DNA of 64,000 bases from Sporolactobacillus sp. THM7-7 (lineage in GTDB: Bacteria > Bacillota > Bacilli > Bacillales > Sporolactobacillaceae), in NCBI RefSeq assembly GCF_004153225.1, contig NZ_SEMB01000010.1:1-64000 (forward strand), given 5' to 3'. Each line of letters begins with the position of its first letter. The stretch's first letter is position 1. The notes beneath the pieces were generated by a model. That model saw only the letters and a program-made list of their open reading frames with translations. It ran no database searches and was not told where the DNA came from. Below, piece by piece: positions 48,235 through 57,390 of the stretch. Position numbers and translations under genes: made by a program.

Positions 48235-48263
48235 TTGACAACATATTTATCGGAAGTTATAAT
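48235..48263 (+). promoter_or_regulatory. Sigma-A promoter of glnRA
   Basis: A consensus promoter: TTGACA (48235-48240), 17-base spacer, TATAAT (48258-48263). The GlnR operator ends four bases upstream of the -35. Confidence 0.9.
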
Positions 48264-48290
48264 GTGGGTAGGAAAGGGGCGCGAAGCGAG

Positions 48291-48677
48291 ATGGAGGATG
48301 ATGTGCGTCGAACAATGCCGCTGTTTTCGATGGGTATTGTGGAAAAATTGACCGGATTGACGGCCCGTCAGATTCGTTATTATGAGGAAAACGAATTGAT
48401 CCATCCCGAAAGAACGGCGGGCAATCGTCGTGTTTTCTCTTTTAATGACGTAGACCGGTTGCTGGATATTAAGTCGCTTCTCGACGAGGGTGTGAATCTG
48501 GCCGGTATCCGCCGCGTACTGAGTAAAAAGCCTTTAAAAGAAAATCAACCGGTGAAGGTCGGAAAGCCCCTGTCGGATGAAGAATTAATGAAATATTTAA
48601 GAAGTGAATTGGTAAATGCCGGGAAATTTGGCAAAACTTCGCTGATACAAGGGGAACTTTCGCGCTTTTTTCGTTAG
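48291..48677 (+). CDS. glnR: Glutamine synthetase repressor GlnR
   Basis: A 128-residue MerR-family repressor: SMGIVEKLTGLTARQIRYYE is the winged helix-turn-helix, followed by NRRVFSFNDVDRLLDIKSLL. The C-terminal tail (from about residue 85) is the part that senses feedback-inhibited glutamine synthetase. ATG 48291 gives MEDDVRRTMPLF, the same length as B. subtilis GlnR, with AAAGGGG 11 bases upstream; a GTG four codons on has a closer ribosome site. It represses its own operon through the operator at 48214. Confidence 0.93.
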   Translation: MEDDVRRTMPLFSMGIVEKLTGLTARQIRYYEENELIHPERTAGNRRVFSFNDVDRLLDIKSLLDEGVNLAGIRRVLSKKPLKENQPVKVGKPLSDEELMKYLRSELVNAGKFGKTSLIQGELSRFFR

Positions 48678-48734
48678 AAGTGTCTCCATGTATATAAATT
48701 TTTGATGAAGAATAGAGATTGGGGAGGAACACGA

Positions 48735-50069
48735 ATGGCAAAGTTTACGAAGGAAGACATTATTTCTAAGGTGAAAGAAGCAAACGTCAAATTTATCCGT
48801 TTGCAGTTTACTGATTTGCTAGGAATTATTAAAAATGTAGAAATTCCGGTGAGTCAACTGGAAAAAGCTTTGGACAATAAAATTATGTTTGACGGATCTT
48901 CAATCGAAGGATTTGTAAGAATTGAAGAGTCGGACATGCTTCTCTATCCGGATTATGATAGTTTTGTCATATTTCCGTGGACGGCTGAAAAAGGCAAAGT
49001 TGCCCGCATGATTTGCGATATTCATAAGCCAGATGGCACGCCATTCCTGGGAGATCCCCGCAATGTACTTAAAGCTCAGCTCGAAGAAATGAAGAAGCTC
49101 GGTTTCACGGCGTTCAATATCGGGCCGGAACCAGAATTTTTCCTGTTCAAGATGGATGAGGAAGGAAAGCCGACAATGGAACTGAACGATAGTGGCGGCT
49201 ATTTCGATCTGGCGCCTACAGATCTTGGCGAGAACTGCCGTCGCGACATCGTGCTCGAGCTTGAAGAAATGGGCTTTGAAATCGAAGCTTCTCACCACGA
49301 AGTGGCCCCGGGTCAGCATGAAATTGATTTCAAATATGCCGATGCAGTTAAGACATGCGACAACATTCAGACATTTAAGCTCGTTGTTAAGACGATTGCC
49401 CGTAAGCACAATCTGCATGCGACTTTTATGCCGAAGCCGCTGTTCGGCGTGAACGGTTCAGGCATGCACTCCAACATGTCCTTGTTTAAGGGCAGCGAAA
49501 ATGCTTTCTATGACGAATCCTCTAAGGACGGGCTCAGTGATACAGCCAAAGCGTTTATTGCCGGTGTTTTGAAACATGCTCGCGCATTCACGGCTATTAC
49601 CAACCCGACCGTTAACTCGTTCAAGCGTCTTGTTCCTGGCTATGAGGCGCCAAGCTATGTGGCGTGGTCCCTGAGCAACCGCAGCGCTTTGGTCCGTATT
49701 CCAGCTTCTCGCGGCCTGAGCACACGTATTGAAGTAAGAAGCGTCGATCCCGCGACCAACCCATATCTTGGTATGGCTGCAATACTCGCTGCCGGTCTTG
49801 CTGGTGTCAGAGAAGGCCTGACTCCTCCGGATCCGGTAGACCGCAGCATTTATGTGATGGACGAAGACGAACGTGAAAGACTGGGTATCAAGGATCTTCC
49901 TGCTGATCTGAAGGAAGCCCTGGCTGTCTTTAATGCGGATCCAGTCATGACATCTGCACTCGGCGAACACACCGTTTCCCACTTCAATGAAGCAAAACAA
50001 ATTGAATGGGATATGTTCCGCACCCAAGTTCATCCGTGGGAACGCGATCAGTATCTCGAACTATATTAA
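48735..50069 (+). CDS. glnA: Glutamine synthetase type I
   Basis: A 444-residue GSI-alpha enzyme that makes glutamine from glutamate, ammonia and ATP. The beta-Grasp domain has [16 protein letters not shown], and [18 protein letters not shown] follows. The catalytic core carries [26 protein letters not shown], the ATP-site [12 protein letters not shown], and [13 protein letters not shown]. Arg residues used for feedback inhibition and GlnR binding in Bacillus are plausible but not checked by alignment. ATG 48735 follows GGGGAGG. It is the second gene of the glnRA operon. Confidence 0.96.
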   Translation: MAKFTKEDIISKVKEANVKFIRLQFTDLLGIIKNVEIPVSQLEKALDNKIMFDGSSIEGFVRIEESDMLLYPDYDSFVIFPWTAEKGKVARMICDIHKPDGTPFLGDPRNVLKAQLEEMKKLGFTAFNIGPEPEFFLFKMDEEGKPTMELNDSGGYFDLAPTDLGENCRRDIVLELEEMGFEIEASHHEVAPGQHEIDFKYADAVKTCDNIQTFKLVVKTIARKHNLHATFMPKPLFGVNGSGMHSNMSLFKGSENAFYDESSKDGLSDTAKAFIAGVLKHARAFTAITNPTVNSFKRLVPGYEAPSYVAWSLSNRSALVRIPASRGLSTRIEVRSVDPATNPYLGMAAILAAGLAGVREGLTPPDPVDRSIYVMDEDERERLGIKDLPADLKEALAVFNADPVMTSALGEHTVSHFNEAKQIEWDMFRTQVHPWERDQYLELY

Positions 50070-50084
50070 TCTGTCAGAAATATT

Positions 50085-50122
50085 CCCCCCTTGGCGCTGT
50101 ATTGGCGTCAAGGGGGGTTTTA
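50085..50122 (+). terminator. Terminator of glnRA
   Basis: A 13-bp GC-rich stem (50085-50097 with 50105-50117, one mismatch) is followed by four T. Confidence 0.88.
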
Positions 50123-50339
50123 TGCTTTAAAAACCAATTAAGGATGCTGTCTGAATGAAAAGAAATCCGAATCTGTGTTCGTGCTCCCTCAGTCATGAAA
50201 AAGTAGTTAGGTTGCAACATTATTGAAACTTAATTCAAATATAGCTTTAGTATAATAAGTTTATAGTAAATAACTCAGAGAATTGCTCTTCTACACTCGA
50301 TTTCAGCGACAAGCATAAAAGGAGAGGGAGCGATAGAAA

Positions 50340-50606
50340 GTGAAAAAGGGCAAAATGATTACGAACATTATTTCTTATCGCTTTAAATTAGGAAGTTTCA
50401 GCGGAGAGACAAAAACGCCTTATTATACGATTCGTCCAATGAGAAACGCGCATGATTCCGTATCGGAAATTGAGGAGTGGATGAAAAAACACCAAAAGTT
50501 TGATCAGATTACCATTTTAAAAATTAACGATCATGAAATAAACAAGAATAATGAGTCTTCTTCAGCTGATCGAATCATGCTGTCTCAAAAGGGTAACAGC
50601 CGATGA
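50340..50606 (+). CDS. Small protein of unknown function
   Basis: An 88-residue protein starting at GTG 50340 behind GGAGAGGGAG; an internal ATG five codons later is possible. Sequence features: TNIISYRFKLGSFSGETKTP, a strand-rich middle, then VSEIEEWMKKHQKFDQITIL and a polar, Asn/Ser-rich tail. No family is recognised. It follows glnA on the same strand but after a terminator. Confidence 0.6.
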   Translation: MKKGKMITNIISYRFKLGSFSGETKTPYYTIRPMRNAHDSVSEIEEWMKKHQKFDQITILKINDHEINKNNESSSADRIMLSQKGNSR

Positions 50607-50658
50607 AATGGTAAGCTAAAAAAGGTGCAATATGAATGTCTTTAACAAAAAGTTAAAA

Positions 50659-50687
50659 ACCCTCAGCTTAGGCGGAGGGTCCTCTTT
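50659..50687 (-). terminator. Probable bidirectional terminator
   Basis: Stem ACCCTC/GAGGGT (50659-50664 with 50675-50680). On the minus strand it runs into five T, serving the gene at 50749-51096. On the plus strand the tail CCTCTTT is weaker. Confidence 0.55.
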
Positions 50688-50748
50688 AACAGACTTTTTC
50701 CGGATTGGCTAAGATTCATCTGATGCCTGGCGGTGTCGCCTGTTCTTC

Positions 50749-51096
50749 TTAGTAGTAATAAGGATAGGGGGTGAAGAATGGAAATACAAATAATGAAAAT
50801 GGGAAACGAAACCTGCGGAATCGGCGAAATCTCGGCCTGAATCCGGGACCGTACCCAAAAAATTGTCTGTCATCATCCGAATCCACGTCTTCCGGGACCA
50901 ACATAATAACGCCCTGGTCATCCATACCTTCGAGAATACCATCTCTTTGTGTCCCGTCTCTCATTTGCGCAATCACATGATAATTCATATACCGCTTACA
51001 TATCCTTTGAATATTTTCCAGATTGTCCGGGTCCCTCGGTACGGAATGGAAGCCCTCTATCGGCTGCTCCGTCACTTGTTCATTGTATTCAGTCAT
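50749..51096 (-). CDS. Small Sm-like protein with Arg/Phe/Tyr-rich tail
   Basis: A 115-residue protein starting at ATG 51096, with AAAGGAG 8 bases upstream. Residues about 28-70 (RICKRYMNYHVIAQMRDGTQ and DGILEGMDDQGVIMLVPEDV) have the strand-turn-strand rhythm of an Sm/LSm or small beta-barrel domain. Then comes an acidic DSDDDRQ, and a tail of about 40 residues rich in R, F, P and Y (PRFRRFRRFRFPFSLFVFPF). I recall unnamed Bacilli proteins with such tails, but no function. The composition suggests a surface, coat or nucleic-acid-binding role; this is speculation. Confidence 0.65.
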   Translation of the reverse strand: MTEYNEQVTEQPIEGFHSVPRDPDNLENIQRICKRYMNYHVIAQMRDGTQRDGILEGMDDQGVIMLVPEDVDSDDDRQFFGYGPGFRPRFRRFRRFRFPFSLFVFPFFTPYPYYY

Positions 51097-51264
51097 CTGT
51101 CTCACTCCTTTTCGTGAATAGGATATTCACCTAACCTGAATATGTGAATCGGAATAGGGCTGAAGTGGGAAAGATATGTTTGTAAAAATCAAAATACAGG
51201 TCATTCGCTCGAGTCCTGACTAAGGATCCGCTTGCACGGTGGCCGGTTCGTTTAAATTTAAAGG

Positions 51265-51288
51265 AAAAAAACCACCCAAAAAGGGTGG
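51265..51288 (-). terminator. Terminator of the small membrane protein gene
   Basis: Stem CCACCC/GGGTGG (51272-51277 with 51283-51288). On the minus strand it is followed by seven T, just past the stop at 51298. Confidence 0.85.
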
Positions 51289-51297
51289 CATGGTGGA

Positions 51298-51483
51298 TTA
51301 ACTTTGCTGTGGATTAAAAACACCTCCGACTTGCGAAGCCGCCTGCCCGATCTGTTGACCCGGCTGCTGCATGAATTGCTGTGCACTATGATTGTTTCTC
51401 AGCAGCCAAAAAGTGGCGATACCTGAGCAACACGCGGCCAGCAGCGGAATGGCTACATTTCCCATATTGTTTCCCTGGGGCAT
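51298..51483 (-). CDS. Small membrane protein of unknown function
   Basis: A 61-residue protein starting at ATG 51483 with AGGAGG 11 bases upstream (an in-frame GTG overlaps that site). One hydrophobic segment (VAIPLLAACCSGIATFWLL) is followed by a Gln-rich, polar tail (QQFMQQPGQQIGQAASQVGG). No family is recognised. It ends at a strong terminator. Confidence 0.6.
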   Translation of the reverse strand: MPQGNNMGNVAIPLLAACCSGIATFWLLRNNHSAQQFMQQPGQQIGQAASQVGGVFNPQQS

Positions 51484-51519
51484 GAATCTTTTCACCTCCT
51501 CGTGTCATTTTCAGTTCTG

Positions 51520-51945
51520 TCAGTGTCGCGAAGAAATGCCTGAAAGGGCTTCGCCTGCCTCGTTCTGATACTGATCTTCCGTTGCCAGGTCGCCAAGTGC
51601 GACGATCCCAACCACTCGATCTTGATCGACGACGGGCAATCGGCGAATTTGTTGATCTGACATTAAATGGGCGGCTTCATGAACATCCATATCCGGTGTT
51701 CCGTATACTAAAGAATGGCTGGTCATACACTCAGCAACGGTTGTCGTATCATCATCCTTGCCCTTTGCAGTAGAGCGAAGAGTGATATCGCGATCGGTGA
51801 TCATGCCAAGCAATTGACCGTCCTCTACTACAGGCAGGGAACCAATGTTATGCTGGCTCATGATTTGGGCTGCATCTTTCAGCGTTTGATTCGGTGAACA
51901 TGAAATCACATTTTGCGACATAACCTGACTCAGTGTTTGCGCCAT
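51520..51945 (-). CDS. CBS-domain protein (YhcV-like)
   Basis: A 141-residue protein of two CBS motifs: VMSQNVISCSPNQTLKDAAQ with GSLPVVEDGQLLGMITDRDI, and CMTSHSLVYGTPDMDVHEAA with IRRLPVVDQDRVVGIVALGD. It resembles B. subtilis YhcV, a stand-alone Bateman protein of unknown ligand. The start at 51945 is chosen because AAAGGGGG lies 6 bases upstream; the frame extends 39 codons further without homology. Confidence 0.83.
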   Translation of the reverse strand: MAQTLSQVMSQNVISCSPNQTLKDAAQIMSQHNIGSLPVVEDGQLLGMITDRDITLRSTAKGKDDDTTTVAECMTSHSLVYGTPDMDVHEAAHLMSDQQIRRLPVVDQDRVVGIVALGDLATEDQYQNEAGEALSGISSRH

Positions 51946-52105
51946 TTTCATCCCCCTTTCGCTTTTTACCTTGCCCAAAAAGAAAGCATTCATAAAGAAA
52001 AAATGTGGGAAATGAATGCCCTGATACAGGGGATGGTCAGGAGGATTATCGATTTTTTTCAAAAAAATAAATGGGGTCTTTACTCCCCAATGTTTAATGA
52101 ATTCA

Positions 52106-52540
52106 TCAATGGCTATTTGTGGACGTTTTGCGATGACGATACTGGGACCATTGATAATGGATAAAGCAGCCGATACAGAAGCCTAAAATGGCAATAAAGG
52201 CGGCTAAAGCAACGATGGCACTAAAAAAGACAGCTGCAATTGTCCAATTGAGCATATAGCCAATGTAACTGAGCGCCAAACAGGAGACGGCGATGGTTTG
52301 ATTAAATCTTTGCTGCTCCCGATCCTCCGGGGTATAAGCAGAAAGCGGTTTTCTGAGAAATTGTCTGGCTAAAGCCATAATCGGATGAAAACCAAAGAAA
52401 AGGCCGAGTAGACCTGATAATAACGGAATCAGGATGATCCATGTCTGGCCGGTCAGCCAGGTGATAACGACGCTGAGAACAATAACCCATTGATTCGTGC
52501 GTACAAGCGGACGAGGAATGGATGGCGGTTGTTCGGACAT
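52106..52540 (-). CDS. DUF4395 membrane protein
   Basis: A 144-residue protein with four membrane segments. The N-terminal pattern IPRPLVRTNQWVIVLSVVIT and FFGFHPIMALARQFLRKPLS are typical of DUF4395, which is often linked to thiol-disulfide or rhodanese-type genes; no such partner is here. Conserved features of the second half: QQRFNQTIAVSCLALSYIGY and GFCIGCFIHYQW with its paired cysteines. Function unknown. Confidence 0.78.
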   Translation of the reverse strand: MSEQPPSIPRPLVRTNQWVIVLSVVITWLTGQTWIILIPLLSGLLGLFFGFHPIMALARQFLRKPLSAYTPEDREQQRFNQTIAVSCLALSYIGYMLNWTIAAVFFSAIVALAAFIAILGFCIGCFIHYQWSQYRHRKTSTNSH

Positions 52541-52759
52541 AAAACCACACCTTTCATATAGGAATATTTTAATTTTACTGCACCGCTATTCATATGTGAA
52601 TCAAAAGGGTTCGGAATCGGAAAAAGAAGATTTTTGATTCATTAAATTTTCCTATGTGTAACGGGGAAGGATAAAAGGGAGACCGGCTATATTCGGTCTA
52701 TCATGATCAAAACAGAAGCTGGGATCGTTCAGCGAGAGGATGAAGTGAGGGAGCATGCG

Positions 52760-53650
52760 ATGGATTCGTCAAAAAAAGCCTTACTGTCTGTACTCAGTAA
52801 TTCATGCATCGTGGCTCTGAAATTAGCGGTTGGTTTGTATACAGGATCCGCAGCGGTGATTTCGGAGGCGATTCATTCGTCCATGGACTTAATGGCTTCG
52901 GTGATTGCTTTTTTCTCTGTACGGATAGCCAAACGGCCCGCCGATCGGATGCACCTTTACGGACACGGAAAAGCCGAAAATATATCGGGGACCATTGAAA
53001 CATTACTGATTTTTGCGGCCGGATTCTGGATTATTTACGAATGCGTGCGCAAACTATTGAAGCCTGAACCGATTCATTTGCCGTTTCTGGGAATCGCAGT
53101 CATGCTTTTCGGAGCGGCCGTAAATTTTTTCGTGGCGAAAATCATACGGAAAACGGCTGAAGAAACGCATTCGATCGCCATGAAATCAAACGCCTTTCAT
53201 TTGCTGACGGATGTTTTTACATCATTAGGCGTAGCCGTGAGTCTTGTACTCGCCAGTCTGACCGGCTGGCACTTTCTCGATCCGGCGGTCGGGATCGTTC
53301 TAGCGGCCTATATCATGTACGAAGCGGCGAAATTAATGCGAGAATCTTTTCCACCATTGATGGATGCTCGTTTGTCCCCGGAGGAAGAGAAAAAAATAAC
53401 ACAGATCATTGAATCTTACCAGGATGAGTATATAGAGTTTCATGATTTCCGCACACGGCGTTCCGGTCCCGACGAGTACATTGAATTTCATCTCGTTGTG
53501 CCGTCACACTGGGCCATCGGGACTGTGGACGTGCTTTGTGATCGAATCGAAGAAGACATAAAAGAAGAGGTTCCTCAGGCCCGTATCATTATACACTCGG
53601 AACCGGAACATGAGCGTAAAAAAGCTTCGTTTGAACCTTATCGTCATTAA
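52760..53650 (+). CDS. Cation diffusion facilitator (CDF) metal transporter
   Basis: A 296-residue CDF exporter, expected to move divalent metals (Zn, Mn, Fe or Co) out in exchange for protons. The metal-site motifs of membrane segments 2 and 5 are EAIHSSMDLMAS and HLLTDVFTS, with HLYGHGKAE in the loop between 2 and 3, and a cytoplasmic ferredoxin-like domain from about residue 205. ATG 52760 has GAGGGAG 6 bases upstream; an ATG 19 codons earlier lacks a ribosome site at proper distance. A small hairpin (GACCG/CGGTC, 52681-52698) precedes it. Its stop overlaps the convergent gene's stop. Confidence 0.87.
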   Translation: MDSSKKALLSVLSNSCIVALKLAVGLYTGSAAVISEAIHSSMDLMASVIAFFSVRIAKRPADRMHLYGHGKAENISGTIETLLIFAAGFWIIYECVRKLLKPEPIHLPFLGIAVMLFGAAVNFFVAKIIRKTAEETHSIAMKSNAFHLLTDVFTSLGVAVSLVLASLTGWHFLDPAVGIVLAAYIMYEAAKLMRESFPPLMDARLSPEEEKKITQIIESYQDEYIEFHDFRTRRSGPDEYIEFHLVVPSHWAIGTVDVLCDRIEEDIKEEVPQARIIIHSEPEHERKKASFEPYRH

Positions 53651-54651
53651 ACTTCCGGGGACAGCCGGACAACCATTCTTCCCCGTACCCGTCCGTTCAG
53701 AATCAGCGGCAAAACATCAGGTAGCTCGTTAAGTGAAATCTCTTTTTGAATGAGATCCAGTGCTTGACGGGGCTTCCAATCTGTCGCCATGCGTTTCCAG
53801 ATCTTTTTTCGCTCCGCCATTGGGCAGTAGACGGAATCGATACCGAGCAGATTTACACCGCGAAGGATAAAAGGATAAACCGTAGTCGGTATTTTCGATC
53901 CCCCGGTCAGGCCGCAGACGGCGACGGATCCATGATATTTTATTTGGCTTAATAGTGAGGCAAGAGCGGCTCCGCCGACCGGATCGACGGCGGCCGCCCA
54001 TCGCTGCCCGTCGAGCGGCTTGATCGTCCCGTCGTATATCGCTTCTCTCGTGATGACTTGCGCAGCTCCGAGCCGCTGCAAATAATCGCGCTCGGTTTGC
54101 TTGCCGGTGCTGGCTACAACAGAGTAACCGAGTTCAGCAAGCATGGATACGGCTAGACTGCCGACACCGCCTGTTGCCCCCGTGACCAGTACATCCCCTT
54201 TATCGGCCGATAATCCGTTTTCTTCCAGTCTTTGAATCGACAGCGCAGCAGTAAACCCGGCCGTGCCGAAAATCATCGCCTCTTTCAGGGTCAGACCTTC
54301 GGGCAGAGGAACCAGCCAATCCGCGGGAATGCTCGCATATTCGCTGAAGCCGCCAAAATGGGAGACGCCGATGTCGAATCCCGTGGCGACGACCGCATCT
54401 CCGGCGCGATATCGTTGATCCTCTGAGGCGACGACCATACCAGCCAGATCGATGCCGGGAATAAAAGGATAAGCTGAGACGATCTTACCATCGGGGATTG
54501 CCGCAAGCGCATCCTTGTAATTGACGCTGGAATAGAGGACTTTGATTAGAACTTCCGACTGAGGCAATGCACCCAATGTAAGTTTTTTGATGTTGGCAGT
54601 AAAATGGCCGGCCGGCTGATCGACGACAAATGCTTGAAATGTTTGTACCAT
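53647..54651 (-). CDS. YhdH/YhfP-family NADPH:quinone (acrylyl-CoA type) oxidoreductase
   Basis: A 334-residue zinc-free MDR protein. The N-terminal part reads VLIKVLYSSVNYKDALAA with PFIPGIDLAGMVV. The cofactor-binding motif is VTGATGGVGSLAVSML, and DPVGGAALASLLSQIKYHG is typical of the YhdH/YhfP branch, which reduces quinones or acrylyl-CoA with NADPH. ATG 54651 follows GGAGGAG. It converges with the CDF gene, the two stop codons sharing the bases TTAA. Confidence 0.87.
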   Translation of the reverse strand: MVQTFQAFVVDQPAGHFTANIKKLTLGALPQSEVLIKVLYSSVNYKDALAAIPDGKIVSAYPFIPGIDLAGMVVASEDQRYRAGDAVVATGFDIGVSHFGGFSEYASIPADWLVPLPEGLTLKEAMIFGTAGFTAALSIQRLEENGLSADKGDVLVTGATGGVGSLAVSMLAELGYSVVASTGKQTERDYLQRLGAAQVITREAIYDGTIKPLDGQRWAAAVDPVGGAALASLLSQIKYHGSVAVCGLTGGSKIPTTVYPFILRGVNLLGIDSVYCPMAERKKIWKRMATDWKPRQALDLIQKEISLNELPDVLPLILNGRVRGRMVVRLSPEV

Positions 54652-54745
54652 CTTTCTCCTCCTCCGTATCAGTTAAACGCTGTCATTTAAGCGGGATCAC
54701 CGGCACCTAAGAGCCAGTGATTGGAGCAGATCGGATCGATGCCGT

Positions 54746-55567
54746 TCATCCAGTTGATGCATTTAGGACAAATTTTTCAACCGCATAAGCAACACCATCT
54801 TCCAGGTTGGTTTTCGTGATAAACTGAGCGGCTTTTTTCACTTCGTCGATAGCGTTTCCCATCGCAACACCTAAACCGGCAAAGTGGATCATGGCCAGAT
54901 CGTTTTCCTGGTCGCCAAGCGCCATCATTTCTTCGCGTTTTATGCCGAGAGAAACGCCTAACGCCTGAAGTCCCTTTCCTTTATCGACTTCCTTATTCAG
55001 TATTTCTAACAATATCGGTCTAGACTTCATCATCGTGTATTTGTCAAAAAAGGCGTCTGGAATGTGCCGGATCGCTTCGTCAAGGATCGGCTGATCCGTG
55101 CAGAACAGGGCTTTGTTGATTTTAATATCCTCAGGCAAATCATCGATCGTTGTCTCGACAAAAGGCAAAGCCTTCATAATATCGCCGTATAAAGACGGTC
55201 TTCCTTCCGGCGGTGCCGGAGTGTAGACTCTTTCTAAGTCTATGAAATTCATTGGGACGTTGAGCCTCTGACTGAGCCCATATAGGGAAACGAGATCCTC
55301 CTTTGTCAGGACTTTTTCAGATAAAACATCGCCCGTGTCTGTCTTCTGAACCAGCCCGCCGTTATAAGTAATTCCATAATCACCATCAGCCCGCAGGCCC
55401 AATTGGTCGAGGTAGCGGGCTATGCCGAGGAGCGGCCTGCCGGTACACAGCACCACTTTGACCCCCCGCCTCTTCGCTTCTTTCAATACGGCTTCCGTCT
55501 TGTCGGTAATCTCTTTCTCATCGTTTAACAATGTACCATCCAAATCGATGGCAATCAGCTTGATCAT
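54746..55567 (-). CDS. Cof-type HAD phosphatase
   Basis: A 273-residue haloacid dehalogenase-type phosphatase with the four HAD motifs: AIDLDGTLLND (nucleophile Asp), VVLCTGRPL, a lysine in motif III, and MALGDQENDLAMI. The C2B cap places it among YidA/Cof sugar-phosphate phosphatases. ATG 55567 has GGGGGAAG upstream; the frame extends 33 codons further without homology. The substrate is not predictable. Confidence 0.87.
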   Translation of the reverse strand: MIKLIAIDLDGTLLNDEKEITDKTEAVLKEAKRRGVKVVLCTGRPLLGIARYLDQLGLRADGDYGITYNGGLVQKTDTGDVLSEKVLTKEDLVSLYGLSQRLNVPMNFIDLERVYTPAPPEGRPSLYGDIMKALPFVETTIDDLPEDIKINKALFCTDQPILDEAIRHIPDAFFDKYTMMKSRPILLEILNKEVDKGKGLQALGVSLGIKREEMMALGDQENDLAMIHFAGLGVAMGNAIDEVKKAAQFITKTNLEDGVAYAVEKFVLNASTG

Positions 55568-55786
55568 CCGTCTTCCCCCAACTATGATATGTATGCTTAT
55601 TTTAACTATAGCGCCTGCCCGAAAAAAAATGAACCTGTTTCTATAAGTCTTTTGGACAGATTGCAATAAAAATTGTATGCAGACGGACGAGGTACAAGGT
55701 ACGGGAGAAAAATGGTACGTAAACGGGCAATTTTATAACGACAAGATGCTCAGGGTACAACGCTTCGGTACGGGAAGAAAAAAAGA

Positions 55787-55817
55787 AGAAAAAAACGGAG
55801 TTGATTTTCGCTCCGTT
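55787..55817 (-). terminator. Terminator downstream of the SDR relic
   Basis: Perfect 7-bp stem (55794-55800 with 55811-55817). On the minus strand it is followed by a T-rich run. Confidence 0.65.
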
Positions 55818-55848
55818 GCTTTCTTCCAAAAGTGTGCAGGATATCCCG

Positions 55849-56019
55849 TTAGTTGATTTGCGTGGTCGGCCTGACGAGTACTTCATTAACGGCAACGCCG
55901 TCAGGCTGGCTGATGGCATAAGCGACCGCATTGGCCATATCTTCTGCCGAAATGCCGATCGTCTCTTCTTTTTCAACGATATGTTTCTTCAGTTCCGTAT
56001 CGGTAATGGTGTTCGGCAG
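55849..56019 (-). pseudogene. C-terminal relic of a short-chain dehydrogenase
   Basis: Fifty-six codons read LPNTITDTELKKHIVEKEET, then IGISAEDMANAVAYAISQPD and end VNEVLVRPTTQIN. This is the end of an SDR oxidoreductase of the YdfG/clavaldehyde-reductase type. The Rossmann domain and catalytic YxxxK are absent and the upstream frame loses similarity, so it is a truncated remnant that kept its terminator. Confidence 0.65.
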
Positions 56020-56085
56020 TAAACAGAGCCAATATAGAACAAAGGCAGTCGAATTTCAAAGACGGTGCCTCTTAAGGGACATCTT

Positions 56086-56421
56086 TCAGTCGTGAATGCG
56101 CACATTCGTACCGATGGAAACTTGCCCGGACAATTCTAGAACATCGTGATTATACATTCTGATACATCCTCTGGAAACACGCTTTCCGATAGACGACGGA
56201 TCGTTTGTTCCATGAATACCGTAGTGGGGTTTAGAAAGACCCATCCATAAAGCGCCATAAGGGCCACCCGGGTTCTCCTGTTTATTTATGATGGTGTAGG
56301 TGCCGGTCGGGGTCGGGGTGAGCATCTTTCCCGCCGCAATCGGGTAGGCTTTGATGAATACATGATCTTCATAAAGAGTCAGCGTCAGGGTGGTCAGATT
56401 TACATCAATCCACTTTGTCAA
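56086..56421 (-). CDS. L,D-transpeptidase (YkuD domain), minimal
   Basis: A 111-residue protein that is essentially a bare YkuD catalytic domain: [19 protein letters not shown], then [13 protein letters not shown] and the active site [14 protein letters not shown] with [12 protein letters not shown], including the nucleophilic cysteine. These enzymes make 3-3 cross-links in peptidoglycan and occur in spore formers. There is no LysM or signal peptide. TTG 56421 is favoured, as GGGAG lies 8 bases upstream and MTKWIDVNL fits the family; an ATG five codons earlier lacks a site. Confidence 0.83.
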   Translation of the reverse strand: MTKWIDVNLTTLTLTLYEDHVFIKAYPIAAGKMLTPTPTGTYTIINKQENPGGPYGALWMGLSKPHYGIHGTNDPSSIGKRVSRGCIRMYNHDVLELSGQVSIGTNVRIHD

Positions 56422-56637
56422 AACGATCGCTCCCATTCATCATTGGTTGTATATCATACGGGACCAATGGCGGAATGGGGACTCCGGAACTGATTGGTTG
56501 GGAAGACGAATCGATGGCGAATTGGAAAAAATTTTCTGTTTAACGAAGGATTAAGCAAACGATTTATGAAAGTTTTTGAGACAAAAAGATTGATTTTGAA
56601 GGAACAGGTGATAAAATAAAGGTGTGGAGGAGGTAAC

Positions 56638-57390
56638 ATGTTAGCCGAGGAAAGACAGCAAATGATTATGGAGCAGCTTAAAGAAGCGCGCGTGGTCAAG
56701 CTGCAGGATCTGGTCAAGCGTCTGGATGCTTCGGAATCTACGGTTCGTCGGGATTTACAGGAGCTGGAGAGTAAACGTTTGTTGCGACGTGTTCACGGTG
56801 GGGCTTCTCTTTTACAGTTGAGAAGCGAAGAACCGGATATGTCTGTAAAAACGTTCAAAAACGTGCATCAAAAGAAAGCGATTGCAAAACTTGCAGCAGA
56901 ACAAGTCAAAGATCATGAGTGTATTTATCTGGATGGCGGAACGACAACGCTGGAAATGATTCCTTATGTGTGTGCCAAAAATGTAACCGTTGTCACAAAC
57001 GGACTTTCTCACATTGAGGCGCTCGTGAGAAATCATATGACCGCCTATTTGATTGGCGGAATGATGAAACCGACAACGAAGGTGATTATCGGAAGCGTTG
57101 CGCTTCAAACCATTAATCTTTTTCGTTTCGACAAAGCGTTTATCGGAACAAACGGAATCGATGCGGACATGGGATTTACGACGCCGGATCCGGAAGAAGC
57201 GATGATTAAGCGGCGTGCCCAGGAACTGGCCTCGGAGTCGTTTGTCGTTGCCGACAGCAGTAAATTTTCGGAAGTGTCATTTTGTCAGATGTTCGCTATT
57301 GACCGGGCGGTGATCATTACCGATGAACTTCCGGAGAGGGTCGGTTCCTCGATTCTCGAACGAACCCATGTTATCTGTGCAGGCAGATGA
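56638..57390 (+). CDS. fruR: DeoR-family regulator FruR
   Basis: A 250-residue DeoR regulator: helix-turn-helix LVKRLDASESTVRRDLQELE at residues 22-41, and a sugar-phosphate-sensing domain (IYLDGGTTTLEMIPY, VVTNGLSHIEAL, FIGTNGIDADMGFTTPDPEE). It lies directly ahead of fruA, so control of fructose uptake in response to fructose-1-phosphate is likely. ATG 56638 follows GGAGGAGG. Candidate promoter TTGATT-16-TAAAAT at 56590-56617. Confidence 0.88.
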   Translation: MLAEERQQMIMEQLKEARVVKLQDLVKRLDASESTVRRDLQELESKRLLRRVHGGASLLQLRSEEPDMSVKTFKNVHQKKAIAKLAAEQVKDHECIYLDGGTTTLEMIPYVCAKNVTVVTNGLSHIEALVRNHMTAYLIGGMMKPTTKVIIGSVALQTINLFRFDKAFIGTNGIDADMGFTTPDPEEAMIKRRAQELASESFVVADSSKFSEVSFCQMFAIDRAVIITDELPERVGSSILERTHVICAGR

